The notes: a model not told the origin generated them from the sequence alone. Shown: positions 8,141 through 16,678, counted from the stretch's first letter. The stretch is 64,000 nt of DNA from Mesonia algae (GCF_003253545.1 NZ_QKYV01000007.1:62001-126000); one strand, 5' to 3'. Numbers and translations: made by a program.

Positions 8141-8905
8141 TTACACTTGTAAATACTTTTCACTTAAATATTTCCAATAACGTTTGGGAACGTGTTGCTG
8201 GTGTAATTTTTTATTAATTCTAGAGCTAATGGTAGTGCTTTTAAAGTAGTTTTTCCAAAGCTGTTGAAAGTGTAATTCCTCAGGTTTGAAAAATTCTTCA
8301 GAAGAAGAGAGGATATTAGTAGGTAAATCTAAACTTATAATTTCTGTTTTATGAAGATCATAAAAAATACCATAATTTCTTTTTAAATCGTAAATACACC
8401 ATTTTTGATCGGCATAACGTTTTCTAAAATGCACTTCATTTAAAGGAAGTACATTAAAATCTGGCGCTACTGTCGCAAAGTAAATATTATCTTTTGTAAG
8501 CCTAAATCGAACAAAAGCATCCATCCGGTGTTTTTCTCTGCCAATTTTTTTTACGATTTGAGAGATTTCTAATACATGCTTATTAGCATAATCTTTAGCT
8601 ACACTTCTTTTTTCCGTAAAGAGATATTGAGTATAATTGAGAATCAAATCCTCCACACCTTTCAATTCACTTAAGAATGCACGATAAATTTGCGAAAAGT
8701 CTAAAGCTGAGCCCATTTTTATAATTCCCTTCTGTAATCTTGTAGATTTCTCTTGTTGGGTAATCACTTCAATTTCTTTATTGAAAAAGCCTTTTTCATA
8801 GGTTGAGATTTTACAAATAGAAACCTTATCAAGTTTATATTCATAAATTTCAAAAATACTGGTGAGTAAACCTTCAAAAGAACCATCGTATAAAAAATAA
8901 GTCAT
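8141..8905 (-). CDS. TIGR03915 family putative DNA repair protein
   Basis: A 254-residue protein always found with the radical SAM gene next to it. It belongs to the family provisionally called SAM_7_link, which in some genomes is fused to a uracil-DNA glycosylase-like domain. The N-terminus MTYFLYDGSFEGLLTSIFE and the central KIGREKHRMDAFVRFR stretch are characteristic. No catalytic motif is obvious, and no UDG domain is attached in this copy (the fused forms are about 480 residues). It begins 3 bp after the radical SAM stop, indicating translational coupling. The partner gene and the LexA-like regulator suggest a damage-inducible repair function (inference). Confidence 0.88.
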   Translation of the reverse strand: MTYFLYDGSFEGLLTSIFEIYEYKLDKVSICKISTYEKGFFNKEIEVITQQEKSTRLQKGIIKMGSALDFSQIYRAFLSELKGVEDLILNYTQYLFTEKRSVAKDYANKHVLEISQIVKKIGREKHRMDAFVRFRLTKDNIYFATVAPDFNVLPLNEVHFRKRYADQKWCIYDLKRNYGIFYDLHKTEIISLDLPTNILSSSEEFFKPEELHFQQLWKNYFKSTTISSRINKKLHQQHVPKRYWKYLSEKYLQV

Positions 8906-8908
8906 CTT

Positions 8909-10171
8909 TTATCCAAATAAATTAAGTTGTTGAGACAGCGTATTTTTATATTTTGTCTGACTGGTCGATAAGATTTTATATTTAATTTGTGCAGGCGTGT
9001 AATCTTTAGTTTCAAAATTTCTAGAATCGCAAGTAATAAAGTATTTGGCACGGTTAAGTGCTACGCCCATTTTTTGAAGATGTTCCCAATTAAGCTTTCT
9101 ATATTTCCTTCCGTGAAGGATTTTATAAACCGATTTCATCCCCAGGCCAGGTACTCTAGCTAGAAGTTGCTTATCTGACTTATTAATGTCTATAGGGAAA
9201 TGATGTAAATTTCGTAAAGCCCAACTTAGTTTAGGATCAATATCACTATCTAAATTAGGATGATTTTTATTTAATAATTCTTCGATTGAAAAACCATAAA
9301 ACCGCAATAGCCAATCGGTTTGATAAAGTCTATTTTCGCGCAACATAGGGACTTCTGTTCCAATTGCAGGAAGTCGAGAATCATAAGAAATTGGAATATA
9401 GCCAGAATAATACACTCGTTTCATATTATATTTTTTATATAAGTATGTGGCCGTATACATAACCTCTGCATCGGTTTCATTGGTTGCACCAACGATCATT
9501 TGTGTGCTTTGTCCTGCGGGAGCATATTTAGGAGTCGATTTTATTAACTTTCGTTCAGATTTATATTTCTGAATTTCATTTTTCACCTTATTCATAGGTT
9601 GTAAGAAATCCTTTCTATTCTTATCGGGAGCTAAGAGTTTTAATCCCTCTTTAGTTGGAATTTCAATATTTACGGAAAGCCTATCGGCATATAATCCAGC
9701 TTCGTACATAAGCTCATCACTTGCGCCAGGAATAGATTTTAAGTGGATATATCCATTAAAATTTTCTTCAAGACGAAGCTTCTTCGCTACTTGAATAAGG
9801 CGTTCCATAGTGTGATCTGGGCTTTTGAAAATCCCGGAACTTAAAAACAGACCTTCAATGTAATTTCTGCGATAAAAATTGATGGTAAGATCAACCACTT
9901 CTTGCACTTTAAAAGCTGCTCTCTTAATGTCATTACTTATACGCGTAACACAGTAGGCACAATCATAAATACAATAATTGGTCAGTAGTATTTTAAGCAG
10001 TGAAACACAGCGACCATCTGGAGTGTAACTATGGCAAATCCCTATGCCTTCAGCATTTCCTAGGCCATTGGTTTTATTTTTTCTATTGCTACCACTACTT
10101 GAGCAAGAAACATCATATTTTGCAGCATCAGCAAGAATGTTTAACTTCTCTTTAATTCTCTCATAATTCAT
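8909..10171 (-). CDS. Putative DNA modification/repair radical SAM protein (TIGR03916)
   Basis: Radical SAM enzyme, 420 residues. The [4Fe-4S]-binding CxxxCxxC is C67-x3-C71-x2-C74 (CIYDCAYC). Additional cysteines at 23, 46 and 55 may hold another cofactor or zinc. A helix-hairpin-helix motif (ARVPGLGMKSVYKIL) near residues 337-355 indicates DNA binding. The reaction is not established. The gene is paired with the TIGR03915 protein and is divergent from a LexA-like repressor. A TATTTTTG box (complement of 10186-10193) lies 15 bp before the ATG. Confidence 0.92.
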   Translation of the reverse strand: MNYERIKEKLNILADAAKYDVSCSSSGSNRKNKTNGLGNAEGIGICHSYTPDGRCVSLLKILLTNYCIYDCAYCVTRISNDIKRAAFKVQEVVDLTINFYRRNYIEGLFLSSGIFKSPDHTMERLIQVAKKLRLEENFNGYIHLKSIPGASDELMYEAGLYADRLSVNIEIPTKEGLKLLAPDKNRKDFLQPMNKVKNEIQKYKSERKLIKSTPKYAPAGQSTQMIVGATNETDAEVMYTATYLYKKYNMKRVYYSGYIPISYDSRLPAIGTEVPMLRENRLYQTDWLLRFYGFSIEELLNKNHPNLDSDIDPKLSWALRNLHHFPIDINKSDKQLLARVPGLGMKSVYKILHGRKYRKLNWEHLQKMGVALNRAKYFITCDSRNFETKDYTPAQIKYKILSTSQTKYKNTLSQQLNLFG

Positions 10172-10185
10172 TCTAGGAATTTTTA

Positions 10186-10193
10186 CAAAAATA
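10186..10193 (-). promoter_or_regulatory. -7 element for the radical SAM repair operon
   Basis: Reads TATTTTTG on the minus strand, matching TAnnTTTG, 15 bp before the radical SAM ATG. The candidate operator at 10210-10250 lies directly upstream. Confidence 0.5.
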
Positions 10194-10209
10194 TGGAGAT
10201 ATTCTAATA

Positions 10210-10250
10210 TTTAGGAAATAATACCATTTAAAATTGGATAATATCCTAAA
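10210..10250. promoter_or_regulatory. Candidate LexA-like operator between divergent repair genes
   Basis: Imperfect inverted repeat: TTTAGGAAATAATACC (10210-10225) against GGATAATATCCTAAA (10236-10250). The right half also contains the perfect 11-bp palindrome GGATAATATCC. It overlaps the TTG -33 element (10234-10236) of the regulator and lies 17 bp upstream of the repair-operon -7 box, so one protein bound here could repress both directions. Confidence 0.55.
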
Positions 10251-10265
10251 ATGTTTCTATATTTG
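10234..10265 (+). promoter_or_regulatory. Promoter of the LexA-like regulator
   Basis: TTG at 10234-10236 and TATATTTG at 10258-10265, 21 bp apart: a full Bacteroidetes promoter. Transcription should begin within a few bases of the ATG at 10269, giving a leaderless or almost leaderless mRNA. It also makes the alternative ATG at 10251 unlikely. Confidence 0.65.
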
Positions 10266-10268
10266 AGT

Positions 10269-11030
10269 ATGGAAACAGCTATCGAGATAAAAAGATTTAA
10301 AGAGGTTAGAGAGGAGAACCAATATACTCAAACCGAGTTTGCGGAGCTTTTAGGTGTAAAAAGCTCTACAGCAGATATTGAACGTGGGAGAACTAAACTT
10401 TCAGGAACAGTTGTAATGGAGTTACTGAAGCATTTTGGGATTAATCCCCTTTGGTTATTTGGTGAGAGTAATCAAAAATTACTCCCTTTACACCAAGTCG
10501 ATACTATGCCTAAAGTAATTACATTAAATTCTGAAGAGCATGAAAATATTCTCATGGTTAATCAGAAAGCTGCAGCAGGTTACCCTCAAAACGTGCAAGA
10601 TGTAGATTGGTATAGAAATTTACCAGCCTTTGATCTTCCTTTACCACAATTTAGAAATGCCACTTATAGAGGTTTTCAGGTTGAAGGAGATAGTATGTTA
10701 CCAAACTTGAGACCAGAAGAATGGGTATTAGCAAAAGCCATTTCTAGCATTACCGAAGCGAGTGACCATAAAATATATGTGGTAGTAATGTATGATACCG
10801 TAGTAGTGAAAAAGCTACATAAATTGGGGGATCCTTCCAAAATTAGATTAGTTTCTTTGAATAAAGAATATCCTCCCTTTGATGTGCTAATTTCAGATAT
10901 TCAAGAACTATGGCAAGTGAATAGTAAATTAACCTTTAGTCTAGATGAAAATTCAGAAAATAGCATGTTAAGACAACTGCAAGAATCTATGGATGATCTA
11001 AAACGACAATTGGGGCAACTTAAAAGATAA
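10269..11030 (+). CDS. LexA-like repressor: XRE helix-turn-helix plus S24 autoprotease
   Basis: A 253-residue regulator. Residues 1-65 are a Cro/cI-type HTH (QTEFAELLGVKSSTADIERG). A linker carries the likely self-cleavage bond Ala103-Gly104 (QKAAAGYP). The S24 catalytic domain follows with Ser142 (EGDSMLP) and Lys181 (TVVVKKLHK), the dyad of LexA/UmuD-type proteins. The last ~30 residues are polar and possibly coiled-coil. It is probably cleaved on RecA activation, relieving repression of itself and the divergent repair operon (inference from family and context). The start at 10269 was chosen because a -7 box covers 10258-10265; the ATG at 10251 lies upstream of it. Confidence 0.88.
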   Translation: METAIEIKRFKEVREENQYTQTEFAELLGVKSSTADIERGRTKLSGTVVMELLKHFGINPLWLFGESNQKLLPLHQVDTMPKVITLNSEEHENILMVNQKAAAGYPQNVQDVDWYRNLPAFDLPLPQFRNATYRGFQVEGDSMLPNLRPEEWVLAKAISSITEASDHKIYVVVMYDTVVVKKLHKLGDPSKIRLVSLNKEYPPFDVLISDIQELWQVNSKLTFSLDENSENSMLRQLQESMDDLKRQLGQLKR

Positions 11031-11032
11031 AA

Positions 11033-11773
11033 TTAATTATTACAAAACTTTTTAATAGCGTCGTAAGCATCTAGATCTCCTAGTTCACCAGATTTACTCC
11101 AATCTTTACACGCATCATTTCTTTTATTTAACATTAGATAAGAAAATCCTCTTTTGCTATAAACCTCAGGATTTTCTGGATCTATAAGTAAAGCTTGATT
11201 GTAATCCTCTATTGATTCTTTAAATCTAGAAAGCATTCTTTGGCAATATCCCTTGTCAATATAATTTCTTATAAAAGATTTGTTTAAAAGAATTGAAGCA
11301 TCGTAATCATTTATTGCGCCTCTATAATCTTCCAACTTTTCTTTTAAATAACCTCTATTATGATAGGCAATGTAAGATGTATTATCTAGAGAAATACTTT
11401 TATTATAGTCTTTCATTGCACCAAATATATCTCCAATTTTGAATTTTACATTAGCTCTATTTAAATATGCAATAGCGTAAGATGAATCTAATAATATGGC
11501 TTGGTTGTAATCTTTTATAGCTTTATGATACTCTTTTTGTTCATTATATGCAACAGCTCTTTGGTTATACGTTTCCTTTATATAGGGATCTGCCTGTATA
11601 GATTGAGTGTAAGATGAAATAGCTAAAATGATATTTTTTTGTTGGTATGCTTTTAGTCCCTCATTATAATAATCAATAGCAGGTTGAGCTTGACTCCCAA
11701 AAGAGAAAATTGTAAGAATTATAAAAAAGAAATTCTTATAATTTCTATGCGTGAAAAGTTTTCCAGTTTGCAT
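11033..11773 (-). CDS. Secreted tetratricopeptide repeat protein
   Basis: A 246-residue protein with an N-terminal signal peptide (hydrophobic FFFIILTIFSF, cleavage probably after SQAQ) and about five or six TPR units from residue 35 to 240, each with the YxxRAxxxxxxxxYxxAIxDYxxAI pattern. Such proteins scaffold other proteins in the periplasm or at the outer membrane; no partner can be named. Its start overlaps the end of the glycosyltransferase gene by 29 bp, so both are translated from one mRNA. Converges on the LexA-like gene with 2 bp between stops. Confidence 0.82.
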   Translation of the reverse strand: MQTGKLFTHRNYKNFFFIILTIFSFGSQAQPAIDYYNEGLKAYQQKNIILAISSYTQSIQADPYIKETYNQRAVAYNEQKEYHKAIKDYNQAILLDSSYAIAYLNRANVKFKIGDIFGAMKDYNKSISLDNTSYIAYHNRGYLKEKLEDYRGAINDYDASILLNKSFIRNYIDKGYCQRMLSRFKESIEDYNQALLIDPENPEVYSKRGFSYLMLNKRNDACKDWSKSGELGDLDAYDAIKKFCNN

Positions 11774-12923
11774 ATTTTTTCTTGTTTATATAATTTGTAA
11801 ATAAATTAATATAAGCAGAGGTGATGCTTTCAAGAGTATTTTGTGAGGCTGTTGCATAATTCTTTTTGGCAAGTTTTAGGGTGTAACTTTCACTATTGTA
11901 AATAGTAGAAATTCCCTTGCCTAAAGAGATTTCGTTTTTTGGGGAGAAAAAATGAGCAGCATAGCCTTCTTCTCTAATTTTAGAGCTTATATTATTTTCA
12001 TTAGGAACAATTATAGGTTTACCAATTAGACTTGCATTTTGTAATATATCTTTATCATTCAAAATATCTGAAGTAGTGAATAAAGTCATACTTCCATTTT
12101 TAATGTATTCAAAATAATTGCTAGTAAAATAATTGACAAACTTTATATGTGGGGGGATATCATTTAAATTTATGAATTCTTCAAGATCAAAATAATCTGG
12201 ATTCGCATTTAGTGCGATTTCAATACTTTCTTCATGGATTTTTTTTACAGTACGAAGTAAAAATGAAAGCTCTTGATTAGGATTCGAACCTAAATATGTA
12301 TTTATTTTTAACAAATCTCTATTTTCATTTAAAAAGTTAGGCTGGCTAACTCTTTCCGTCCTTACGTAAGGTGAATGTTTTGCAGGATACTTAGGGTATT
12401 CTTTGTTAAAACTTTTAAAGTCTTTAAAGTTAGGTAAAGTAACTAGGTTAAACTTTGGTAAGATTTTAAAGATGATATATTTTTTTACTTTAAAAACCTT
12501 ATTATTAAAATAATCACCAGAAAATGTTGTGCGATTTAGCTCTAGCTTATCAAGATAATTATTTAAGAATAAAATGGAGGGTGTTTTTCTTAACGAAAAG
12601 AAACTAGGAATTAAAAATTTAAAAAGAGAAACCCCACTTTTTTTAGATTTATCAGTAAAGTCAACATTAAAGAAAATAGCATCGGGCTTTTCTTTATAAA
12701 TCATTTTTAAAACTTTATAAGAATTTTTGAAACCTTGAAAACTAGCTTTAGGTATAATTTTTAAGTTGTTTTCAGATAAACTTATAGGAAATTTAGAATT
12801 AGTAATAACAACCGTTTCTTTTACATCGCTCGCATTTTGAAAATGATGGATGATACTTTCTCCAAATTTTTTTGAAATTGGGTTTTGTCTTTTAGAAAAA
12901 ATGGAAACGATTACTAACTTCAT
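11745..12923 (-). CDS. Probable glycosyltransferase, GT-B/family 4-like
   Basis: A 392-residue protein whose C-terminal half resembles family 4 glycosyltransferases: NTYLGSNP-like opening of the nucleotide domain near 210, IALNANPDYFDL, IKFVNYFTSNYFEYI, and ASLIGKPIIVPNENN, which sits where the donor-sugar loop is expected. The classical EX7E motif is not clear. The N-terminal half is divergent. Predicted to be cytoplasmic and to act on a surface glycan (inference). It is upstream of the secreted TPR gene and downstream of nothing on the same strand but the tmRNA gene. Confidence 0.6.
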   Translation of the reverse strand: MKLVIVSIFSKRQNPISKKFGESIIHHFQNASDVKETVVITNSKFPISLSENNLKIIPKASFQGFKNSYKVLKMIYKEKPDAIFFNVDFTDKSKKSGVSLFKFLIPSFFSLRKTPSILFLNNYLDKLELNRTTFSGDYFNNKVFKVKKYIIFKILPKFNLVTLPNFKDFKSFNKEYPKYPAKHSPYVRTERVSQPNFLNENRDLLKINTYLGSNPNQELSFLLRTVKKIHEESIEIALNANPDYFDLEEFINLNDIPPHIKFVNYFTSNYFEYIKNGSMTLFTTSDILNDKDILQNASLIGKPIIVPNENNISSKIREEGYAAHFFSPKNEISLGKGISTIYNSESYTLKLAKKNYATASQNTLESITSAYINLFTNYINKKKYANWKTFHA

Positions 12924-13021
12924 CTATTCAACTTTGCATTAAAAATTACTGGGGGATGAGAATCAAAAAATAATATAGTAATATTTAATGAATTTTTAAT
13001 CATAAAAAGTAGCTTAAAAAC

Positions 13022-13050
13022 AAAAAAACCCGTTTATAAAAAACGGGTTT
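13022..13050 (-). terminator. Terminator of the tmRNA gene
   Basis: Ten-bp inverted repeat AAACCCGTTT / AAACGGGTTT with a 5-nt loop, followed on the minus strand by a T run, about 12 bp beyond the tmRNA 3' end. Confidence 0.88.
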
Positions 13051-13062
13051 CAGTTAAATTTG

Positions 13063-13459
13063 TGGAGTCGGGGAGACTCGAACTCCCGTCCAAACAAGCA
13101 ATTCAATAGCTTTCTACACGCTTATCTCTCGTTTGTTTTTCGATATGCAGCCGGCCGAAAGCCACCAACTACATACTTATTCTCAATTAAATTTCAAAAC
13201 TGTATCAAGACCCTACAGTTTCTAGAGTTACTTTATCGGTGCCTCAATTGTGGTCGCCGTAAATCAAGGCTGCCACGAGACATCTTGGCTCCCTGTCTAA
13301 CAGGGACTAAGGTATCCTACTATAATTCGGATTACGCAGCCAAGGCGTAGTTATTCTCGCCGTTTAAAAAAGTGTGAAATATGAGATTTACGAGCTGTAT
13401 CCCAGCGCTCGACGTGCTTACCATTCAATTAGACTCACTGTCAAAACCAAATCGACCCC
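13063..13459 (-). ncRNA. ssrA: Transfer-messenger RNA (tmRNA)
   Basis: Rescues stalled ribosomes and tags incomplete proteins. The 5' end GGGGUCG (complement of 13453-13459) pairs with 3' CGACUCC before discriminator A at 13063; the CCA tail is not encoded. The T-arm GGGAGTTCGAGTCTCCC is clear. The tag frame is the complement of 13332-13361 and reads GENNYALAA followed by TAA, the expected flavobacterial degradation tag. Length is about 397 nt, normal for one-piece tmRNA. A terminator lies directly downstream. No TAnnTTTG box is evident immediately upstream, so it may be processed from a longer transcript that includes the structured RNA at 13500-13606. Confidence 0.96.
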
Positions 13460-13499
13460 AAAAAATTCCGTGTAAACGAAAAAAAGAATAATATCGTGG

Positions 13500-13606
13500 G
13501 CGTTCCTCTAGCTCAAAAAAGCTATCGGCGGGCTATCTGCTATATCTTTTTAAATTTCTGCCTAAGGGCAAAATTTTAAAAAGGATGCCGCTTCTATCCC
13601 TAACGC
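13500..13606 (-). ncRNA. Structured RNA directly upstream of tmRNA (candidate 6S-like/flavobacterial RNA)
   Basis: On the minus strand this 107-nt segment closes with GCGTT (complement of 13602-13606) pairing AACGC (complement of 13500-13504). Inside is a 17-bp-arm hairpin with one mismatch and a CUUA loop (about 13548-13585), flanked by conserved-looking purine-rich sides GGGATAGAAGCGGC and TATAGCAGATAGCCC that form an internal loop. A second small hairpin (AGCT...AGCT) lies near 13508-13525. The long rod with a central bubble recalls 6S RNA, and the sequence resembles an RNA I have seen repeatedly in flavobacterial genomes. A TATATTTG box (complement of 13647-13654) would start transcription near 13640. 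No protein frame explains it. Confidence 0.7.
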
Positions 13607-13646
13607 AATAATAAAATTCAAAGAACTACCTACAAAGTAAGGCTGG

Positions 13647-13654
13647 CAAATATA
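13647..13654 (-). promoter_or_regulatory. -7 element for the structured RNA (and perhaps tmRNA)
   Basis: TATATTTG on the minus strand, an exact TAnnTTTG match, about 40 bp upstream of the first pairing arm of the structured RNA. It is the best promoter between the divergent dehydrogenase gene and tmRNA. Confidence 0.55.
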
Positions 13655-13719
13655 CAATAAAATCATATATTTACACATCAATTTTATGCAAGTTATAACA
13701 ACAAAAGCTATACCAGTCT

Positions 13720-14922
13720 ATGAAGATAGGAATTATTAAAGAAAGAAAAACACCACCAGATCGTAGAGTTGTTTTCTCACCTCAAAAACTATCACTGCTT
13801 AAAAAACAATTTCCTAATTGCGAACTTTTTGTGGAGTCTTCTAACATTAGAATATTCCCAGATGAAGAATATGAAAAATTAGGGTTTCAAATTTCAGAAG
13901 ATTTAAGTAATTGTGATATTCTCTTAGGTGTCAAAGAAGTCCCGATTGATTCTCTTATCCCTCATAAAAAATACTTTTTCTTTTCCCATACCATCAAAAA
14001 GCAGCCTTATAATCGATCACTTTTACAAGCGGTATTAGAAAAAAATATAGAATTATACGACCATGAAGTAATTGTTGATGAGAATAATAGTCGTTTAATT
14101 GGTTTTGGTAGATATGCAGGTATTGTAGGAGCCTATAACGGTTTTAGAGCATTAGGACTTCGCGATAAGTTATTTAATTTACCAAAAGTTGAAAGTTTGC
14201 CAGATTATGAGGCAGTCGTGGAGAATCTTCAGCAAATAAAAATCCCTTCCATAAAAATAGCATTGAGTGGTTCTGGCAAAGTAGCCTATGGTGCTAAAGA
14301 GATTTTGGACCATCTCCATATCAAGAAAGTAAATATTCATGATTATTTAACCAAATCATTTGAAGAACCAGTTTACGCTATGATAGATGTGCTGGACTAC
14401 AATAAGAGAAAAGATGGTAAGCAGTTAGATAAGCATGATTTTTATAATTTTCCAGAAGCCTACGAATCAGACTTTATGCGTTTTGCAAAAGTTACCGACT
14501 ATTTTATAGCAGGACATTTTTATGGGGACAGCGCTCCTTATTTCTTTACAAAAGAAGACGTTAAAAAGAAAGAATTTAAGATCAATCTTATCGCTGATGT
14601 TAGCTGTGATATAGATGGTCCTATAGCTTCAACCCTTAGGCCATCAACCATAGCTGATCCTTTTTATGGATATGATCCTCAAACTGAAAGTGAGGTTGAG
14701 TTTGATGCAGAAAATGCAATAACGGTGATGGCAGTAGATAATTTACCTTGTGAGTTACCTAAGGATGCTAGCGAGGGCTTTGGAGATATGTTCTTAAAAC
14801 ATGTGATACCTGCTTTTTTTAATGATGATGAGAATGGTATTTTAAACCGAGCTAGAATGACTTTTAAAGGCGAACTTACTTCTCGATATTCTTATTTAAA
14901 AGATTTCGTAAATGAAAAGTAG
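13720..14922 (+). CDS. NAD(P)-dependent oxidoreductase of the alanine/saccharopine dehydrogenase superfamily
   Basis: A 400-residue enzyme with the N-terminal AlaDH/PNT fold (MKIGIIKERKTPPDRRVVFSP, the substrate-binding Lys-Glu-Arg segment) and a C-terminal nucleotide-binding domain (IKIALSGSGKVAYGAKEIL, a GxGxxxxG dinucleotide loop near residue 187). It is closest in layout to NAD-dependent, lysine-forming saccharopine dehydrogenase (LYS1-type) rather than true alanine dehydrogenase. The substrate cannot be assigned from the sequence. Its 3' end overlaps the start of the EEP lipoprotein gene by 11 bp. Confidence 0.82.
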   Translation: MKIGIIKERKTPPDRRVVFSPQKLSLLKKQFPNCELFVESSNIRIFPDEEYEKLGFQISEDLSNCDILLGVKEVPIDSLIPHKKYFFFSHTIKKQPYNRSLLQAVLEKNIELYDHEVIVDENNSRLIGFGRYAGIVGAYNGFRALGLRDKLFNLPKVESLPDYEAVVENLQQIKIPSIKIALSGSGKVAYGAKEILDHLHIKKVNIHDYLTKSFEEPVYAMIDVLDYNKRKDGKQLDKHDFYNFPEAYESDFMRFAKVTDYFIAGHFYGDSAPYFFTKEDVKKKEFKINLIADVSCDIDGPIASTLRPSTIADPFYGYDPQTESEVEFDAENAITVMAVDNLPCELPKDASEGFGDMFLKHVIPAFFNDDENGILNRARMTFKGELTSRYSYLKDFVNEK

Positions 14923-15766
14923 CTACGTTTGTCTCCTTTTGTTGTTTACTCTTTCCTCATGTGTTTCTTTAAAAGATAAAGAAAATGCAAAGAACATTGC
15001 TGTAATGACATATAATATAAAAATGTCGGGAGATAGTGGGCTTAAAAGTTGGACTAATCGTAGCAATCATGTGATTAAACAGATGAAAGAAAAAGAGACA
15101 GATGTTTATTTACTGCAAGAACCCTTAAAACATCAAATAGATGATATCTTGTCTTATTTGAAAAAATACAATTTAGTAGGAATTCCAAGAATTGATAATC
15201 AATATTTAGCTACTTATAATGCCGTATTATATAATGCTGAAAAATTAGAGGTAAAAGAAGAGAAAACCTTTTGGGTTTCTGAAACTCCTTTGTTGGAATC
15301 TAAAGGCTGGGATGCATCTAGGGTAAGGATAGTGACTTACGTTTTGTTAGAGAATAAGTTAACCAAGAGTAAATTTTATGTTTTTAATGTTCATCTAGAT
15401 CGAGAAGGATCAAAATCAAAAATAAAAGGAGTGCAGTTAATTAATGAATGGATACAAAAAGTCAATATTCATAATTACCCGGTTATTATTGGTGGTGACT
15501 TTAACTCCAAAGAAAATTCAGAACCTATTGTTTGGTTTAGTGATTATTACAATGATGCTAAAATAGCAAGTATGACCTCCCCTAAAGGACCCTTAGGGAC
15601 ATTTAATTATTTTAATAATCGAACCGAAAGTCATAAGTATAGATTAGATTACATTTTTGTAAATGAGAGTGTAAAGGTAAATTCTTATGAAGTGCTTCAA
15701 GATAAGTATGGAGAAATGTACCCCTCAGATCATTACCCAGTTTTTGTTGAATTAACTCTTCCGTAA
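14912..15766 (+). CDS. Endonuclease/exonuclease/phosphatase family lipoprotein
   Basis: A 284-residue lipoprotein: signal peptide LLLLFTLSSC with the lipobox cysteine at about residue 17. The EEP fold shows TYNIKM near 33, the metal-binding QEPL, FNVHLD, GGDFNSKE and the catalytic SDHYPVF near the C-terminus. Outside the cytoplasm it could act as a nuclease or a phosphodiesterase; which is not known. The start overlaps the upstream dehydrogenase, so the genes are cotranscribed. A terminator follows. Confidence 0.87.
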   Translation: MKSSYVCLLLLFTLSSCVSLKDKENAKNIAVMTYNIKMSGDSGLKSWTNRSNHVIKQMKEKETDVYLLQEPLKHQIDDILSYLKKYNLVGIPRIDNQYLATYNAVLYNAEKLEVKEEKTFWVSETPLLESKGWDASRVRIVTYVLLENKLTKSKFYVFNVHLDREGSKSKIKGVQLINEWIQKVNIHNYPVIIGGDFNSKENSEPIVWFSDYYNDAKIASMTSPKGPLGTFNYFNNRTESHKYRLDYIFVNESVKVNSYEVLQDKYGEMYPSDHYPVFVELTLP

Positions 15767-15770
15767 TAAA

Positions 15771-15800
15771 AAAGCTCGGCAAATGTCGAGCTTTCTTTTG
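15771..15800 (+). terminator. Terminator after the EEP lipoprotein gene
   Basis: AAAGCTCG / CGAGCTTT inverted repeat with an 8-nt loop followed by TCTTTT. The A run on the other side suggests it also serves kdsA weakly on the minus strand. Confidence 0.8.
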
Positions 15801-15840
15801 TGAACCTTAATTTTTATTAAAGAGGTTTTAATTCTTAATC

Positions 15841-16662
15841 TTAAAAATTATTTATCGTTTTTCTAATGCTTACCAAGTTGGTAAGTAACTTTTCAAGATA
15901 TTTAATATTTAACATGTTGGCGCCATCACTTTTAGCGCTAGCAGGATCAAAATGAGTTTCAATAAATAAACCATCTACATGGTTTACTACTCCAGCTCTT
16001 GCAATAGTTTCAATCATATCTGGTCTTCCTCCAGTGACACCGCTGGTTTGGTTGGGTTGTTGTAGAGAATGGGTTATATCTAAAACCGTAGGAGCAAATT
16101 CTCTCATAGTAGGAATTCCTCTAAAATCTACAATCATATCTTGGTAACCAAACATAGTTCCACGATCCGTTACCATGACTTGTTCATTATTGCAATCGGT
16201 TACTTTTGTTACCGCGTGTTTCATACTTTCAGGACTCATAAACTGTCCTTTTTTAAGGTTTACTACTTTACCTGTTTCCGCAGCAGCGACAACCAAATCG
16301 GTTTGGCGTACCAAAAAAGCTGGGATTTGCAATATATCTACATATTCTGCAGCCATTGCCGCGTCACTTACTTCGTGAATATCGGTTACTGTAGGGACAT
16401 GAAATGTTTCTGAAACTTTACGGAGTATTTTCAACGCTTTTTCATCACCAATACCTGTAAAACTATCTATGCGACTACGATTGGCTTTTTTAAAACTTCC
16501 TTTAAAAACGTAAGGAATTTCAAGTTTATCGGTAATCGTAATTATTTGTTCTGCAATTCTTAAGGCCATTTCTTCGCTTTCGATGGCACACGGACCTGAG
16601 AGCAAAAAGAAGTTATCTGAATTGGTATATTTTATCTGCGGTATTTTATCAAGTTTCATCAT
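15841..16662 (-). CDS. kdsA: 3-deoxy-8-phosphooctulonate synthase
   Basis: Condenses arabinose 5-phosphate with phosphoenolpyruvate to give KDO-8-phosphate for lipopolysaccharide inner core. The 273-residue barrel shows LLSGPCAIES near the N-terminus, FKGSFKKANRS, the PEP/phosphate loop VTDIHE, LQIPAFLVRQTDL, and the C-terminal GLFIETHFDP. Two consecutive ATGs make the start uncertain by one codon. A TATCTTTG box (complement of 16679-16686) lies 16 bp upstream. It stands alone as a transcription unit. Confidence 0.96.
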   Translation of the reverse strand: MMKLDKIPQIKYTNSDNFFLLSGPCAIESEEMALRIAEQIITITDKLEIPYVFKGSFKKANRSRIDSFTGIGDEKALKILRKVSETFHVPTVTDIHEVSDAAMAAEYVDILQIPAFLVRQTDLVVAAAETGKVVNLKKGQFMSPESMKHAVTKVTDCNNEQVMVTDRGTMFGYQDMIVDFRGIPTMREFAPTVLDITHSLQQPNQTSGVTGGRPDMIETIARAGVVNHVDGLFIETHFDPASAKSDGANMLNIKYLEKLLTNLVSIRKTINNF

Positions 16663-16678
16663 TAAAAATTTATAAAGT

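Noticed and set aside
12270-12310. GGATTCGAACC resembling a tRNA T-arm
   Set aside because: It lies within the glycosyltransferase gene and has no acceptor or anticodon stem around it.
13060-13350. 96-residue open frame on the plus strand
   Set aside because: It lies wholly inside the tmRNA gene on the opposite strand.
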